The notes beneath the pieces are model-generated. The model was not told the DNA's origin and searched no databases. It saw only the letters and a program-made list of their open reading frames with translations. Source: Haloplanus natans DSM 17983 (GTDB lineage Archaea; Halobacteriota; Halobacteria; Halobacteriales; Haloferacaceae). Taken from it: DNA of 64,000 nucleotides. A program made the position numbers and the translations under genes. How positions within the stretch are numbered: the stretch's first letter is position 1; each line of letters starts with the position of its first letter. Positions 1 to 9,395 of this stretch are shown in pieces. The DNA lies in NCBI RefSeq assembly GCF_000427685.1, contig NZ_KE386573.1:3206841-3270840 (forward strand). The letters are read 5' to 3'.

Positions 1-69
1 GACCGAGGAATGGCCGTGTCTGCCCGTTGTGTGAGGGTTATAGGGGCGGGTGGCGTATGGATGAACGCC

Positions 70-930
70 ATGTCAGACTCAGCGTACGCGAAGGACGTTC
101 TCGTCTCGGCGGACTGGGTGGAGAACCACCTCGACGAGTTCCGGAGCGACGACCCGGACTATCGACTCGTGGAAGTCGATGTCGACACCGAGGCCTACGA
201 CGAGGGCCACGCCCCCGGCGCCATCGGATTCAACTGGGAGACACAGCTTCAGGACCAGACCACGCGCGACATCCTCTCGAAGGCGGACTTCGAGGCGCTG
301 CTGGGCGGTCACGGCATCTCCGAGGACTCCACCGTCGTCCTCTACGGCGACAACTCCAACTGGTTCGCGGCCTACACCTACTGGCAGTTCAAATACTACG
401 GCCACGACGACGTGCGCCTGATGGACGGCGGGCGCGACTACTGGCTGGAGAACGACTACCCGCTCACCGACGAGGCGCCGGAGTTCCCCGCCGTCGACTA
501 CGAGGCGGCCGGCCCCCGCGAGAGCATCCGCGCGTACCGCGACGACGTGGAGAACGCCATCGACCGTGGCCTGCCGCTGGTCGACGTACGGAGCCCCGAG
601 GAGTTCTCCGGCGAGATTCTCGCGCCCCCGGGACTGCAGGAGACCGCCCAGCGCGGCGGCCACATTCCCGGCGCGAAGAACATCTCGTGGGCCGCGGTGA
701 CCAACGACGACGGCACGTTCAAGACCCGTGAGGAGATCGAAGCGCTCTACGCCGAGGAAGGAATCGACGGCGAGGGGACGACCGTCGCCTACTGCCGGAT
801 CGGCGAGCGTTCCTCCGTCGCGTGGTTCGCGCTCCACGAACTCCTCGGCTACGAGGACACGATCAACTACGACGGCTCCTGGACCGAGTGGGGCAACCTC
901 GTCGGCGTCCCCATCGAGAAGGGCAACTGA
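70..930 (+). CDS. Thiosulfate sulfurtransferase (tandem rhodanese)
   Basis: Predicted two-domain sulfurtransferase moving sulfane sulfur from thiosulfate or 3-mercaptopyruvate to an acceptor such as cyanide or a thiol. Two rhodanese folds are visible: an N-terminal inactive-type domain (DPDYRLVEVDVD, GHAPGAIGFNW) and a C-terminal one (PLVDVRSPEEFSG, GHIPGAKNISW). The catalytic loop CRIGERSS puts the active Cys near residue 242 of 286. Upstream in-frame starts exist at 10 and 61, but the start at 70 (MSDSAYAKDVLVSADW) fits family N-termini. Length is normal for the family. The exact donor cannot be told from sequence; loops of this CRxGERSS type are usual in thiosulfate-specific enzymes. Confidence 0.92.
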   Translation: MSDSAYAKDVLVSADWVENHLDEFRSDDPDYRLVEVDVDTEAYDEGHAPGAIGFNWETQLQDQTTRDILSKADFEALLGGHGISEDSTVVLYGDNSNWFAAYTYWQFKYYGHDDVRLMDGGRDYWLENDYPLTDEAPEFPAVDYEAAGPRESIRAYRDDVENAIDRGLPLVDVRSPEEFSGEILAPPGLQETAQRGGHIPGAKNISWAAVTNDDGTFKTREEIEALYAEEGIDGEGTTVAYCRIGERSSVAWFALHELLGYEDTINYDGSWTEWGNLVGVPIEKGN

Positions 931-1075
931 CGGCCACGTCCCTCGCAACTATCGGCCTTCCCCGCTGTCGCGACGCCCGCTCGCTTCCGGCCGATTCGAC
1001 GTGTGAGCCACGGCCCCCTCCGTCGCCACGGCCGCTGGCGATGCATACAAACGAGGGGCCGTCGTATCGCCGGGC

Positions 1076-1660
1076 ATGGACGGCACGACGCTCGTCGACA
1101 CGCTGACCGACGACCTGGAGACCCAACTATCACGACTCGGCTCCTCGAAGTGGCTCTACGCGCTGACCGACGGCGACATGACCGGCGAGGCGGTCCGCGC
1201 CGCCGCGGCCGCCGACGCCGCCGCGGCCGCCGAGACGTTCGCGTCGTGGAACGCCGATCCCTTCGACGCTCTCGCTACCTCGGCGGCCGACCGGCGCGAC
1301 GCCGTCGACGCCGACGCCACACCCGCCGACCGCCACGCCCACGACGCCCTCGCGGCCCTCGACGACCCCGTTACCCGCCTCGGCGGCGCCCTCGGTTACT
1401 GCCTCGTCCTCGACCGGACGGTCGGGCAGATGGTCGGCTTCTTCGTCGGCGACGCCGACCCCTCGACGGCCAACCAGTTCCGTGACCTCCGGGACGGCGT
1501 CGGTCGGGACCGCGTCCTCGACGCCCTCGACGACGCATGTACGACCGACGACGACTGGGAGCGCGCCGCCGACGCCGCGACGACCGTCGTCGAGGCGGCG
1601 TACGACGACTACGTGGAGACGCTCGAATCGATGGGTGTCAAGCCGAAAAACGTCTGCTAA
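1076..1660 (+). CDS. Rubrerythrin-like haloarchaeal protein
   Basis: A 194-residue all-helical protein rich in Ala and Asp. The N-terminal ELxRLGSSK-type stretch (QLSRLGSSKWLYALTDGDM), the middle VVGFFVGDADP-like segment and the C-terminal ETLESMGVKPKNVC resemble haloarchaeal proteins annotated as rubrerythrin family, but the paired ExxH iron ligands of true rubrerythrin are not evident here, so metal binding is doubtful. A Cys is the last residue. It stands alone on the plus strand, about 145 bp after the rhodanese gene, with a purine-poor leader. Function unknown; family name given from remembered similarity. Confidence 0.7.
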   Translation: MDGTTLVDTLTDDLETQLSRLGSSKWLYALTDGDMTGEAVRAAAAADAAAAAETFASWNADPFDALATSAADRRDAVDADATPADRHAHDALAALDDPVTRLGGALGYCLVLDRTVGQMVGFFVGDADPSTANQFRDLRDGVGRDRVLDALDDACTTDDDWERAADAATTVVEAAYDDYVETLESMGVKPKNVC

Positions 1661-1714
1661 CCGGCTCACTTCCACCCGAAGCGAAGGGGTTCGGGTGGCG
1701 TTCACACACCGACG

Positions 1715-1984
1715 CTACACGCCCTCCAGCGTCTCGCGGTAGGCGGTGATGGCGTCCATCGCCGCCTCGATCCGCTCGCTCACGTCGTCGTCCGCCCCCG
1801 CCTTGATCTCCCGAAGTGCGTTCTCGTGGCGGGCGAGACGGCCGTGGTCCGTTCCGCGGTCCGCCAGCGTCGCGAACTGGTCGGCCTGCCCTTCGAGTCG
1901 TTCGCGCTCCTTGCTGTTGGCCGCCGCGGCCGCGGCTGCGGCGTACAGTTCCTCGCTCGCTCGTTCGAGCTGCTCGTGTGCCAT
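1715..1984 (-). CDS. Small helical protein, DUF7553-like
   Basis: An 89-residue, highly charged, Ala-rich helical protein beginning MAHEQLERASEELYAAA. A longer in-frame start lies 27 nt upstream (2011), but MAHEQL is the typical N-terminus of this haloarchaeal family. No membrane segment, metal motif or enzyme signature is visible; heptad-like Ala/Leu spacing suggests a helical hairpin. It converges with the rubrerythrin-like gene and is divergent from the SLC13 permease gene about 100 bp away. Function unknown; the DUF7553 label is from memory and should be treated as tentative. Confidence 0.65.
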   Translation of the reverse strand: MAHEQLERASEELYAAAAAAAANSKERERLEGQADQFATLADRGTDHGRLARHENALREIKAGADDDVSERIEAAMDAITAYRETLEGV

Positions 1985-2088
1985 AGCCCGCGTTACGACG
2001 CCGGGGGTCAAGGTCCTGTCCCTGTTCGCGTTTCCGTCCTCCCGAACGGCCCTGCGGTTATATCTCGGTTCCCGTCGAACGGACGACG

Positions 2089-3945
2089 ATGGCGTCGCCC
2101 GTCTCGCCCGGTATGGTGCTGGTGTTCGCCCTCATCGTCGTTGCCCTCCTCCTGTTCGTCACGGAACGGATTCCGAGCGACACCACCGCCCTCGCCGTCC
2201 TGGTCTCGCTCGTCGTCTTCGAGTCGTGGACCCGTATCTCGGCGACCGAAGCCATCGCCGGCTTCGCCAGCCCCGCGACACTCACCATCGTCGCGATGTA
2301 CATGCTGAGCGAGGGTATCCAGCGGACGGGACTCGTCGACCGACTCGGCGAGATGCTGGAGGCGGCGACCGGCGGGACCGAACGCGGCCTCCTCGGCGCG
2401 ACGGTCGGCACGACCGGTCTCGCCGCCGGCGTCGTGAACAACACGCCCATCGTCGCGGTGTTTATTCCCATGATTACGGATCTCGCGGGCAAGCACGGCC
2501 TCTCGCCGTCGAAGTTCCTCCTCCCGCTCTCCTATGCCGCCATGCTCGGGGGCACCCTGACTCTCGTCGGGACGGCGACGAACATCCTCGCGAGCGACCT
2601 CTCCCGACAGCTCCTGGGTCAGCCGCTCTCGATGTTCGAGTTCACGAAACTCGGCGTCGTCGTCTTCCTCGTCGGCGCCGCGTACCTGCTCACGGTCGGG
2701 CGATGGCTCACGCCGACGCGCATCGACCCCGACGAGGACCTCACACGGTCGTTCGAGCTGGAGAACCACCTCGTCCGCCTCGTCGTCCGCGAATCCTCCC
2801 CACTGGTCGGGCTGACCGTCGAGGAGGCCGTCGCCGAGATGGGCGACGATGCCGAGGATCTCGACGTGCTCCAGATCGAACGCGACGGCGAGTCGTATCT
2901 CGCTACCTCGACCGACCGGCAACTGGTGGCCGGCGACCTCCTCACCGTCCGCACGACCCTCCAGGTCGCCAACCGCGCCGCCGCCTACGGCCTCCGTCAC
3001 CGCCACCGCGACGAGGTGACCGAGGACGACCTGTCGGAGACGCCCCACCGCGGGACGCTCGCCGAGGTGGTGATCCCGGGCGACTCCCGGTTTCTCGGCA
3101 AGCGACTCGGCGACTCGGCGCTCGACGACCGCTTCGACACGACGGTGCTCGCCGTCCGCCGGGGCGACGGCGTGATCACGCGCGACCTCGACGACGTCGA
3201 ACTCCGCCGGGGCGATACGCTCTTGCTCCAGACGACCGCCGGTGCCATCGCCTACCTCGCCGACCGGGACGAAGTGATGGTCACCCGCGAGGCCGAGGAC
3301 CCCGGTGATCTCGACGAGGCGGTGCGCGCCGAGACGGCGCCCGCGCCGCTCGATCCACGGACGCCCGTCGCCGCCGGCATCCTCCTCGCGGTCATCGTCG
3401 TCGCGGCCCTCGGTCTGTTTCCCATCGTCATCGCCGCCCTCGGCGGCGTCGTGGCGATGATCGTCACCGGCTGTCTGAACCCGACCGACGCCTACGACGC
3501 CGTCAGCTGGAACGTCGTTTTCCTGCTCGCCGGCGTTCTCCCTCTCGGCCTGGCGATGCAACGCACCGGCGGTGACGCCTTCCTCGCGGGGCTGCTCGCC
3601 AACAGCACGGCCGTCCTCCCCTTGCTCGGCGTCCTCGCGCTGGTGTATCTCGTCAGCGCCCTGCTGGCGAACGTCATCACGCCCGTCGCCACCACCGTCC
3701 TGATGATCCCCGTCGCCGTCGACACCGCGACCCGGATCGGCGCAAATCGCCTCACCTTCCTGCTGGCCGTGATGTTCGCCGCCTCCACTGCGTTCATGAC
3801 CCCCATCGGCTACCAGACGAACCTCATGGTCTACGGCCCCGGCGGCTACCGGTTTACCGACTACGTCCGCGTCGGCGCCCCGCTCCAACTTCTCGTCACC
3901 GTCGTGACGACGCTCGGACTCGCCGCTTTTTGGGGGCTTCGGTAG
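2089..3945 (+). CDS. SLC13 family permease with TrkA-C domains
   Basis: A 618-residue membrane transporter of the SLC13/CitM (divalent anion:sodium symporter) type. N-terminal hydrophobic helices (MVLVFALIVVALLLFV) include the VGTATNILAS loop, matching the conserved substrate/Na+ loop, and VVNNTPIVAVFIPMI. Residues ~220-410 carry two cytosolic regulatory TrkA-C (RCK_C) domains (SSPLVGLTVEEA, GDSRFLGKRLGDSAL), and a second membrane half follows with the matching ANVITPVATTVLMIPVA and FMTPIGYQTNLMVYGPG motifs. Substrate could be sulfate, a dicarboxylate or another anion. Starts with ATG just after a TATA-like tttatatctc (2057-2066). Confidence 0.9.
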   Translation: MASPVSPGMVLVFALIVVALLLFVTERIPSDTTALAVLVSLVVFESWTRISATEAIAGFASPATLTIVAMYMLSEGIQRTGLVDRLGEMLEAATGGTERGLLGATVGTTGLAAGVVNNTPIVAVFIPMITDLAGKHGLSPSKFLLPLSYAAMLGGTLTLVGTATNILASDLSRQLLGQPLSMFEFTKLGVVVFLVGAAYLLTVGRWLTPTRIDPDEDLTRSFELENHLVRLVVRESSPLVGLTVEEAVAEMGDDAEDLDVLQIERDGESYLATSTDRQLVAGDLLTVRTTLQVANRAAAYGLRHRHRDEVTEDDLSETPHRGTLAEVVIPGDSRFLGKRLGDSALDDRFDTTVLAVRRGDGVITRDLDDVELRRGDTLLLQTTAGAIAYLADRDEVMVTREAEDPGDLDEAVRAETAPAPLDPRTPVAAGILLAVIVVAALGLFPIVIAALGGVVAMIVTGCLNPTDAYDAVSWNVVFLLAGVLPLGLAMQRTGGDAFLAGLLANSTAVLPLLGVLALVYLVSALLANVITPVATTVLMIPVAVDTATRIGANRLTFLLAVMFAASTAFMTPIGYQTNLMVYGPGGYRFTDYVRVGAPLQLLVTVVTTLGLAAFWGLR

Positions 3946-4040
3946 GTGACCGGCGTCGCCACCGTCGGACGGATCGCCGTCCCTGCGTCCCGGTGACGCC
4001 CCGGCCCGTCACGACGAGCCACCGGTACCGATGTCCAGTC

Positions 4041-4898
4041 TCACTCGTACGTCGTGCTGTAGCCGCCGTCGTGGAGCATGTCGCCACCGTTGAGGTGGTC
4101 GCCGTGTTTCGAGAAGCCGAAGACGAACAGGTTGGCGACTTCCGCGGGCGTCATCATCTCCTTCGTCCGCGCCTGGCCGAGCATCACGTCCTCCACGACC
4201 GCCTGCTCGGAGATGCCACGCTCCTCGGCGGTGTCCTCGATCTGGTTTACCATCAGCGGCGTCAGCACGTAGCCGACGCTGATCGAAAAGCCCCGAAGCG
4301 TGCCGTTGCCCTCCGCGGCGATGGATCGCGTCAACCCGTGCAACCCGTGTTTCGCGGTGATGTACGCCGCCTTGTCCTGAGTGGCGTAGTGGCCGTGGAC
4401 GGAAGACATGTTGCCGATGGCGCCGCCACCCGCCGCGCGGATATGCGGCATGGCGAGTTTGGCGACGAGAAACGGCGCCCGGAGCATGATGTCGAGCAGG
4501 AGGTCGTATTTTTCCATCGGAAACTCGGGGATGGAGGCGATATGTTGCATCCCCACCACGTTCGCGACGTACCGGAGATCGCCCGCTTCGGCCGCGGCGT
4601 CGACCATCGCCGCCACGTCGTCGTCGTCCGTGAGGTCCGTCGGGACGGCGTGAACCGTCCCGGGCACGTCGAGGCCGGCCGCCGTCTCCGTCGTGTCGTC
4701 GAGTCCCGACTCGTCGATGTCGGCGGCGACGACGGTGAGGCCGTTGGCCACGAGCGCGAGTGTCGTCGCGCGACCGATTCCCGACGCCGCCCCGGTGACG
4801 ATGGCGACCGTCTCCGGGCCGAAACGGGGGTCGTCGAGAACGAGGAGGTCGTCGGTCGTCAGTTCGGGTGGGGTGAGGTCGAACTCGTCCGTAGACAT
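4041..4898 (-). CDS. SDR family oxidoreductase (3-hydroxybutyrate dehydrogenase-like)
   Basis: A 285-residue short-chain dehydrogenase. The Rossmann glycine motif [12 protein letters not shown], the D in VAADIDESG, catalytic Ser in NMSSVHG and the YxxxK pair in AAYITAKHG are present. The usual NNAG structural motif reads NVVG, a tolerated variation. The tail ([14 protein letters not shown]...[15 protein letters not shown]) resembles 3-hydroxybutyrate/3-oxoacyl reductase types, so it may act on 3-hydroxybutyrate; substrate is inferred, not proven. A start at 4949 also exists in frame, but [14 protein letters not shown] at 4898 is preferred because the extension is Arg/Pro shadow-like. Divergent from uvrB, with 91 bp between starts. 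Confidence 0.85.
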   Translation of the reverse strand: MSTDEFDLTPPELTTDDLLVLDDPRFGPETVAIVTGAASGIGRATTLALVANGLTVVAADIDESGLDDTTETAAGLDVPGTVHAVPTDLTDDDDVAAMVDAAAEAGDLRYVANVVGMQHIASIPEFPMEKYDLLLDIMLRAPFLVAKLAMPHIRAAGGGAIGNMSSVHGHYATQDKAAYITAKHGLHGLTRSIAAEGNGTLRGFSISVGYVLTPLMVNQIEDTAEERGISEQAVVEDVMLGQARTKEMMTPAEVANLFVFGFSKHGDHLNGGDMLHDGGYSTTYE

Positions 4899-4989
4899 GG
4901 GCGGTACGACGACGCCGAGGACTAAAGTAGTACGCCGAGGTCGGCCCAAGCGAATCGGTCAAGTCCGTCGAGCGACCAGTACCGGTACC

Positions 4990-7050
4990 GTGAGCGACAC
5001 GAACTCCGGGCCGCTCCAGCCGGATCGCCCCGACGCCGACCAGCCGTTCCGGGTCGAGGCCCCGTTCGACCCCGCGGGCGACCAACCCGACGCTATCGAG
5101 GAACTCGTCGCCGGCTACGAGGCCGGCATGGACGAACAGACGCTTCTCGGCGTGACGGGATCGGGCAAGACGAACACCGTCTCTTGGGTAGTTGAAGAAT
5201 TACAGACGCCAACGTTGGTTATTGCTCATAACAAAACCTTAGCGGCCCAACTCTATGAGGAATTTCGGAATCTATTCCCGGATAATGCAGTAGAATATTT
5301 TGTATCCTACTACGACTACTACCAGCCCGAGGCGTACGTCGAACAGACGGACACGTTCATCGACAAGGACGCCTCGATCAACGACGAGATCGACCGCCTG
5401 CGCCACTCCGCGACACGCTCGCTGCTGACACGGGAGGACGTAATCGTCGTCGCCTCGGTGTCGGCCATCTACGGGCTGGGTGACCCCGCGAACTACGTCG
5501 ACATGGCCCTCCGGCTCGAACGGGGTCAGGAGATCGACCGCGACGACCTGTTGGCCCGACTCGTCGACCTCAACTACGACCGTAACGACGTGGACTTCAC
5601 ACAGGGCACGTTCCGGGTGCGTGGCGACACCGTCGAGGTGTTCCCGATGTACGGCCGCTACGCCGTCCGCGTGGAGTTCTGGGGCGACGAGATCGACCGC
5701 CTGACGAAACTCGACCCGCTGGAAGGCGAGGTGAAGAGTCAGGAACCGGCCGCCCTGATCCACCCCGCTGAACACTACTCGATTCCGGAGGACCGCCTGG
5801 AGAACGCCATCGAGGAGATAGAAGCCCTGATGGAGGATCGGGTGGCGTACTTCGAACGACAGGGTGACCTCGTGGCTGCCCAGCGAATCGAGGAACGCAC
5901 CACCTTCGACATCGAGATGCTGCGCGAGACGGGCTACTGCTCGGGCATCGAGAACTACTCCGTCCACCTTTCGGATCGGGCGTCGGGCGAGGCCCCCTAC
6001 ACCCTGCTGGATTACTTTCCCGAGGACTTCCTCACGGTCGTCGACGAGTCCCACCAGACGCTTCCCCAGATCAAGGGGCAGTACGAGGGCGATAAGTCCC
6101 GCAAGGACTCGCTGGTCGAGAACGGCTTTCGGCTCCCCACCGCGTACGACAACCGCCCGCTCACTTTCGAGGAGTTCGAGGCGAAGACCGACCGGACCCT
6201 GTACGTCTCCGCGACGCCCGGCGACTACGAGCAGGACCGCTCGGATCAGGTGGTCGAACAGATCGTCCGCCCCACGTATCTGGTCGATCCCGCCGTCGAG
6301 GTGGCCGACGCCACGGGGCAGGTAGAGGACCTGATGGAGCGGATCGACGATCGCATTCGACGGGACGAGCGCGTCCTCGTCACGACACTCACCAAGCGCA
6401 TGGCCGAGGACCTGACGGAGTATCTCTCGGAGGCGGGCGTCGCGGTGGAGTATATGCACGACGAGACGGACACGCTGGAGCGCCACGAGTTGATCAGGGG
6501 CCTGCGTCTGGGCGAGTTCGACGTGCTCGTCGGGATCAACCTCCTCCGGGAGGGACTGGACATCCCCGAGGTGTCGCTGGTCGCTATCCTCGATGCGGAT
6601 CAGGAGGGATTTCTCCGCTCCGAGACGACGCTCGTCCAGACGATGGGGCGTGCGGCACGCAACGTCAACGGCGAGGTGGTGCTCTACGCCGACGAGGTGA
6701 CCGACTCGATGCAGTCGGCCATCGACGAGACGCGGCGTCGCCGGGAGATCCAGCGGTCGTTCAACGAGGAACACGGCCACGAACCGACGACCATCGAGAA
6801 GGCGGTCGGCGAGGCGAACCTGCCGGGGAGCGAGACGGACACCTCGAGTGTCACGGGCGACACACCGGAGAGCGAGGACGAAGCCCGTGCCCGCATCGAG
6901 ACGTTAGAGGAGCGGATGGCCGCCGCCGCCGACAATCTGGAGTTCGAACTCGCGGCGGATATCCGCGACCGCATCCGCGAACTCCGGGCGGACTGGGAGT
7001 TCGACGACGCCGACGACGGCGTCGCGCCCGAACTCGACTCCGAGTTCTGA
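4990..7050 (+). CDS. uvrB: UvrABC excinuclease subunit B
   Basis: UvrB, the damage-verifying helicase-like subunit of bacterial-type nucleotide excision repair, common in haloarchaea. A 686-residue product from a GTG start ([15 protein letters not shown]); an ATG at 4693 would add shadow sequence overlapping the divergent gene. Visible: Walker A GVTGSGKT, the beta-hairpin block [24 protein letters not shown]-type box TVVDESHQ, helicase motifs [14 protein letters not shown] and [23 protein letters not shown], and the C-terminal UVR motif ([27 protein letters not shown]) that binds UvrC. Codons from about 5182 to 5310 are strikingly AT-rich compared with the rest (reported separately). Confidence 0.98.
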   Translation: MSDTNSGPLQPDRPDADQPFRVEAPFDPAGDQPDAIEELVAGYEAGMDEQTLLGVTGSGKTNTVSWVVEELQTPTLVIAHNKTLAAQLYEEFRNLFPDNAVEYFVSYYDYYQPEAYVEQTDTFIDKDASINDEIDRLRHSATRSLLTREDVIVVASVSAIYGLGDPANYVDMALRLERGQEIDRDDLLARLVDLNYDRNDVDFTQGTFRVRGDTVEVFPMYGRYAVRVEFWGDEIDRLTKLDPLEGEVKSQEPAALIHPAEHYSIPEDRLENAIEEIEALMEDRVAYFERQGDLVAAQRIEERTTFDIEMLRETGYCSGIENYSVHLSDRASGEAPYTLLDYFPEDFLTVVDESHQTLPQIKGQYEGDKSRKDSLVENGFRLPTAYDNRPLTFEEFEAKTDRTLYVSATPGDYEQDRSDQVVEQIVRPTYLVDPAVEVADATGQVEDLMERIDDRIRRDERVLVTTLTKRMAEDLTEYLSEAGVAVEYMHDETDTLERHELIRGLRLGEFDVLVGINLLREGLDIPEVSLVAILDADQEGFLRSETTLVQTMGRAARNVNGEVVLYADEVTDSMQSAIDETRRRREIQRSFNEEHGHEPTTIEKAVGEANLPGSETDTSSVTGDTPESEDEARARIETLEERMAAAADNLEFELAADIRDRIRELRADWEFDDADDGVAPELDSEF
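5182..5310 (+). other. AT-rich synonymous patch inside uvrB
   Basis: Within an otherwise GC-ending coding sequence, about 43 consecutive codons switch to AT-ending forms (TTA twice, GTA, ATT, GCT, CAT, AAT, TTT). My hand count gives 52 G+C in 129 bases, about 40 percent. The protein stays haloarchaeal in type across the Walker A to beta-hairpin region ([20 protein letters not shown]). Borders are abrupt: GGGCAAGACGAACACCGTC before, TACGACTACTACCAGCCCGAG after. It looks like a short gene-conversion tract or a nucleotide-level constraint. Confidence 0.8.
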
Positions 7051-7131
7051 GCGGTCGCCCGACTCGCTCCGTCGGTGGTAACCATCACCAACGTTTATGC
7101 CACGCCGGCACAGTTTTACTAGGTGACACAG

Positions 7132-7293
7132 ATGAGCCACGAAACTGATCCCTCTCGCCTCCCCGGGGACGAGCGACCGACCCCGGACGGTCCGACCTCG
7201 CACAGTTCCCTCGGCCGCCTCGCCGTCTACCTCGCGGAGTGGCCGCGGGAGTATATCGACATGCGGGTTGACGCGCTCGACCCGAAACGCTGA
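7132..7293 (+). CDS. Hypothetical 53-residue protein
   Basis: A short ORF from ATG 7132 to TGA 7293. The N-terminal half is polar and Pro-rich (DERPTPDGPTSHSS) and the C-terminal half is amphipathic (LAVYLAEWPREYIDMRVDAL) ending DPKR. It fits the gap between uvrB and the convergent TauE/SafE gene, has good haloarchaeal GC3 codon use and a TTTACTAG TATA-like box (7115-7122) about 15 nt upstream. No recognised family. It could be a real small protein; coding status rests on codon use and spacing alone. Confidence 0.5.
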   Translation: MSHETDPSRLPGDERPTPDGPTSHSSLGRLAVYLAEWPREYIDMRVDALDPKR

Positions 7294-7306
7294 GCCTTTT
7301 CCCCAC

Positions 7307-8401
7307 CTACCCGAGTCCCGCCGCCATCAGGAACAGCGCCGCGGCGATGATCCCGAACAGCATCGCGACGAACCGCTTGATCGTCCGCGTGCTGAGCGCG
7401 TTGGAGACGTAGGGAGCGATCTGGCCCCCGGTGACCGTCGCGGGGACGGTGAACACGACCATATTCCACGGCGTCGAGGCGAGCGAGAGGGAGTGTCCGC
7501 CGACGAGGCCGCCGCCGAAGACGTGGACGAGCGAGGCGAGAACCGCCGTCAGTGCGACGACGATGTGGTTCGTGCCGATGGCGACGCGGACCGGTACTTT
7601 GGTCCCGAGCATCGAGATGATGCCGAGTTCGCCGATGCCGAAGCCGGCGAGCCCCTGGAAGGTGCCGCCGATGCCGTAGTTCGCCGCGCGGCGCAGGTAG
7701 CCGCCACGGGTGTAGACGTAGTCGTCGCCGTCGCGGTCGACGCGCGTCACCGTCCCGTCGTCGGCCGTCTCGACGCCCGCCGGACCCAGCTTGTTGCTGT
7801 CATCGGGGAGGTCGGCTGTCCCCGAGTTGCCGCCCGGCGTCCCGCCGTCGGCCGCGGCGTCGGCGTCTTCGCTTTCGCCGTGGTCCAGGTTCGTCTTGAA
7901 CAGGAGGGACGCGGCCGCGAGCAGCGCGAGTCCCAGCAAGGCGTGAAAGAGCGGTTCGGGAATGACGAACGAGAGCAGGGCACCGCCGACGACGAACGGA
8001 ATCGACCCGCCGACGAGCGTGAGCGCCAGTCGGCGGTCGACCAGGCCGTACTGGATGAAGGCGACGGAGGAACTGGAGAGGCCGAACGCCTCGCTGATGA
8101 GGCCCACCTTGACCAGCGTCTCCGGCTCGAGCGGCTGGGCGAACAACGGGAAGACGAAGATGAGGAAGGGGACGAAGAGCGCGGAGCCGCTGATCCCGAC
8201 GGTGTTTACGATGGTCGCGCCGAGGAGGAAGACGGGGAAGAGCCACCAGAACTCGAGCCAGTAGTCGAGGCCCGGATCGCTCGCCGTCGTCGGCGCCGTA
8301 AAGAAAACTCCGACGACGAACGCCATCGGCGCCGTGAACACGAAGAAATGCTGATACTTCAGGAACCACTTCTGGACGCGGCTGTATGACGAGGCACTCA
8401 T
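7307..8401 (-). CDS. TauE/SafE (TSUP) sulfite exporter family protein
   Basis: A 364-residue membrane protein of the TSUP family, which exports sulfite, sulfoacetate or related organosulfur anions. Start MSASSYSRVQKWFLKYQHF at 8401 is favoured over 8515. Hydrophobic helices run FFVFTAPMAFVVGVFF, LFPVFLLGATIVNTVG, SGSALFVPFLIFVFPL; the second half repeats the pattern (GIGGTFQGLAGFGIGELGIISMLG, PVRVAIGTNHIVVALTAVLAS). A polar loop (~residues 185-245), rich in Asp and Gly, splits the halves. Substrate unknown; the rhodanese gene near the window start is too distant to link it firmly to sulfur metabolism. Confidence 0.88.
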   Translation of the reverse strand: MSASSYSRVQKWFLKYQHFFVFTAPMAFVVGVFFTAPTTASDPGLDYWLEFWWLFPVFLLGATIVNTVGISGSALFVPFLIFVFPLFAQPLEPETLVKVGLISEAFGLSSSSVAFIQYGLVDRRLALTLVGGSIPFVVGGALLSFVIPEPLFHALLGLALLAAASLLFKTNLDHGESEDADAAADGGTPGGNSGTADLPDDSNKLGPAGVETADDGTVTRVDRDGDDYVYTRGGYLRRAANYGIGGTFQGLAGFGIGELGIISMLGTKVPVRVAIGTNHIVVALTAVLASLVHVFGGGLVGGHSLSLASTPWNMVVFTVPATVTGGQIAPYVSNALSTRTIKRFVAMLFGIIAAALFLMAAGLG

Positions 8402-8652
8402 TGGTTCGTCGTGGTCAGGCGTGGCCGGCCACGGCCGTTCGCATCCCGACGTGCGACGACACGGACCCGGAAGGATAGTTCGTACTGGTGTGCAACACGC
8501 CGTCGGCCGCGTCACGACTCATTGTCGGCCTACCTGTAGCGTATTCCGTCTCAAAAGCCTTGAGGTTCGACGGCAGCGTGGGGGTCTACACCACGCCCTG
8601 CGACCGATGTCCCGCCACCACGCTTTTGAGCGGTCCCTTCCCACCAGTACCT

Positions 8653-8841
8653 ATGTCACGCGCCGCCATCGACGTCGAGGACCTGCTGAAACTCGTCCTC
8701 GTGCTGGTTCTCGTCTGGCTCGTGCTCGAAATCGTCGGCGAGGTGTTCGACCTCTTTTTCGGCCTGTTCAGCTTCGTTCCCCAACTTCTCGGCCTCGTCA
8801 TCGTCGTTTTGATCGTCCTCTGGTTGCTCGACCGGATCTGA
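8653..8841 (+). CDS. Small two-helix membrane protein, DUF7554-like
   Basis: A 62-residue protein starting MSRAAIDVEDLLKLVLVL, essentially two hydrophobic helices (LVLVLVLVWLVLEIVGEV and LLGLVIVVLIVLWLLDRI) with a short Phe-rich turn. This layout and the IDVEDLLK start match a haloarchaeal membrane family I recall as DUF7554. An in-frame ATG at 8488 would add a non-membrane, non-conserved stretch and is not chosen. A TATA-like acgctttt lies at 8618-8625, about 30 nt upstream, fitting a leaderless mRNA. Function unknown. Confidence 0.7.
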   Translation: MSRAAIDVEDLLKLVLVLVLVWLVLEIVGEVFDLFFGLFSFVPQLLGLVIVVLIVLWLLDRI

Positions 8842-8882
8842 CGCTCGTAACGCTCTTCTCTCGCGCCCGCGCACCTCGACCC

Positions 8883-9395
8883 GTGTACAGTCTGAACGTC
8901 CCCGTGCCGCCCGCGGTGGAGCGTCTCGCGGCCGACCTCCACCCCCAACTTCTCGCGTTCGACCGGGTTCGCGAGCGACACACTCTCGTCTGCAAGCGGT
9001 TCGAGGCGAACGAGGGCGAGTACGACCGCCTGCGCGAACGCCTCCGGGTCGCGCTCTCGCCGGCACCATCGTTCGGGGCGCGGGTGACGGGCATCGACGC
9101 CTTCGAGACGCCCACACATGGCCCCGGTCCGGTCGTCTACCTCGTCGTCGAGAGCCCCGGCCTCCACGACCTGCACCGGCGACTCGTCGGGGCGTTCGGC
9201 GCCGTCGACGACGACTTGGAGGGCGCGGGCTACGTCCCACACGTCACGTTGGCGCGCGGTGGTGCCGACGCGGCGACGGTCGACCGGCTCCGAACCCTCG
9301 ATATCGATCCGGTCACGTGGACCGTCTCCGAACTCCACCTCTGGAGTCGCGCCCGCCGCGAGGCGCTCTGGCGGGTGTCGCTGCCGCGACCCTAA
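8883..9395 (+). CDS. 2'-5' RNA ligase family protein
   Basis: A 170-residue member of the 2H phosphoesterase superfamily (LigT/ThpR-like). The two signature histidine motifs are RHTLVCKRF (H-T) near residue 38 and PHVTLARGG (H-x-T) near residue 120, the pair that forms the active site for 2',3'-cyclic phosphodiester hydrolysis or ligation. Translation is taken from GTG 8883 (MYSLNVPVPPAVERLA); longer upstream readings are Arg-rich shadow. It ends overlapping the last bases of the convergent P450 gene, so the two stop codons interlock. Confidence 0.85.
   Translation: MYSLNVPVPPAVERLAADLHPQLLAFDRVRERHTLVCKRFEANEGEYDRLRERLRVALSPAPSFGARVTGIDAFETPTHGPGPVVYLVVESPGLHDLHRRLVGAFGAVDDDLEGAGYVPHVTLARGGADAATVDRLRTLDIDPVTWTVSELHLWSRARREALWRVSLPRP

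Noticed and set aside
1003..1485. Long Arg-rich ORFs and many other overlapping ORFs on both strands
   Set aside because: They are GC-rich shadow frames of real genes: Arg/Pro/Ser-rich, without domains and against the codon bias.
4693..4989. N-terminal extension of uvrB from ATG 4693
   Set aside because: It overlaps the SDR gene, is Ser/Arg-rich shadow, and bacterial-type UvrB proteins start near the GTG at 4990.
4019..4990. CCACCGGTA (4020) and CAGTACCGGTA (4976) near the SDR gene ends, resembling arms of the palindromic element family
   Set aside because: The two motifs are ~950 bp apart, no element of normal size joins them, and GGTACC/ACCGGT strings are common in this GC-rich genome.
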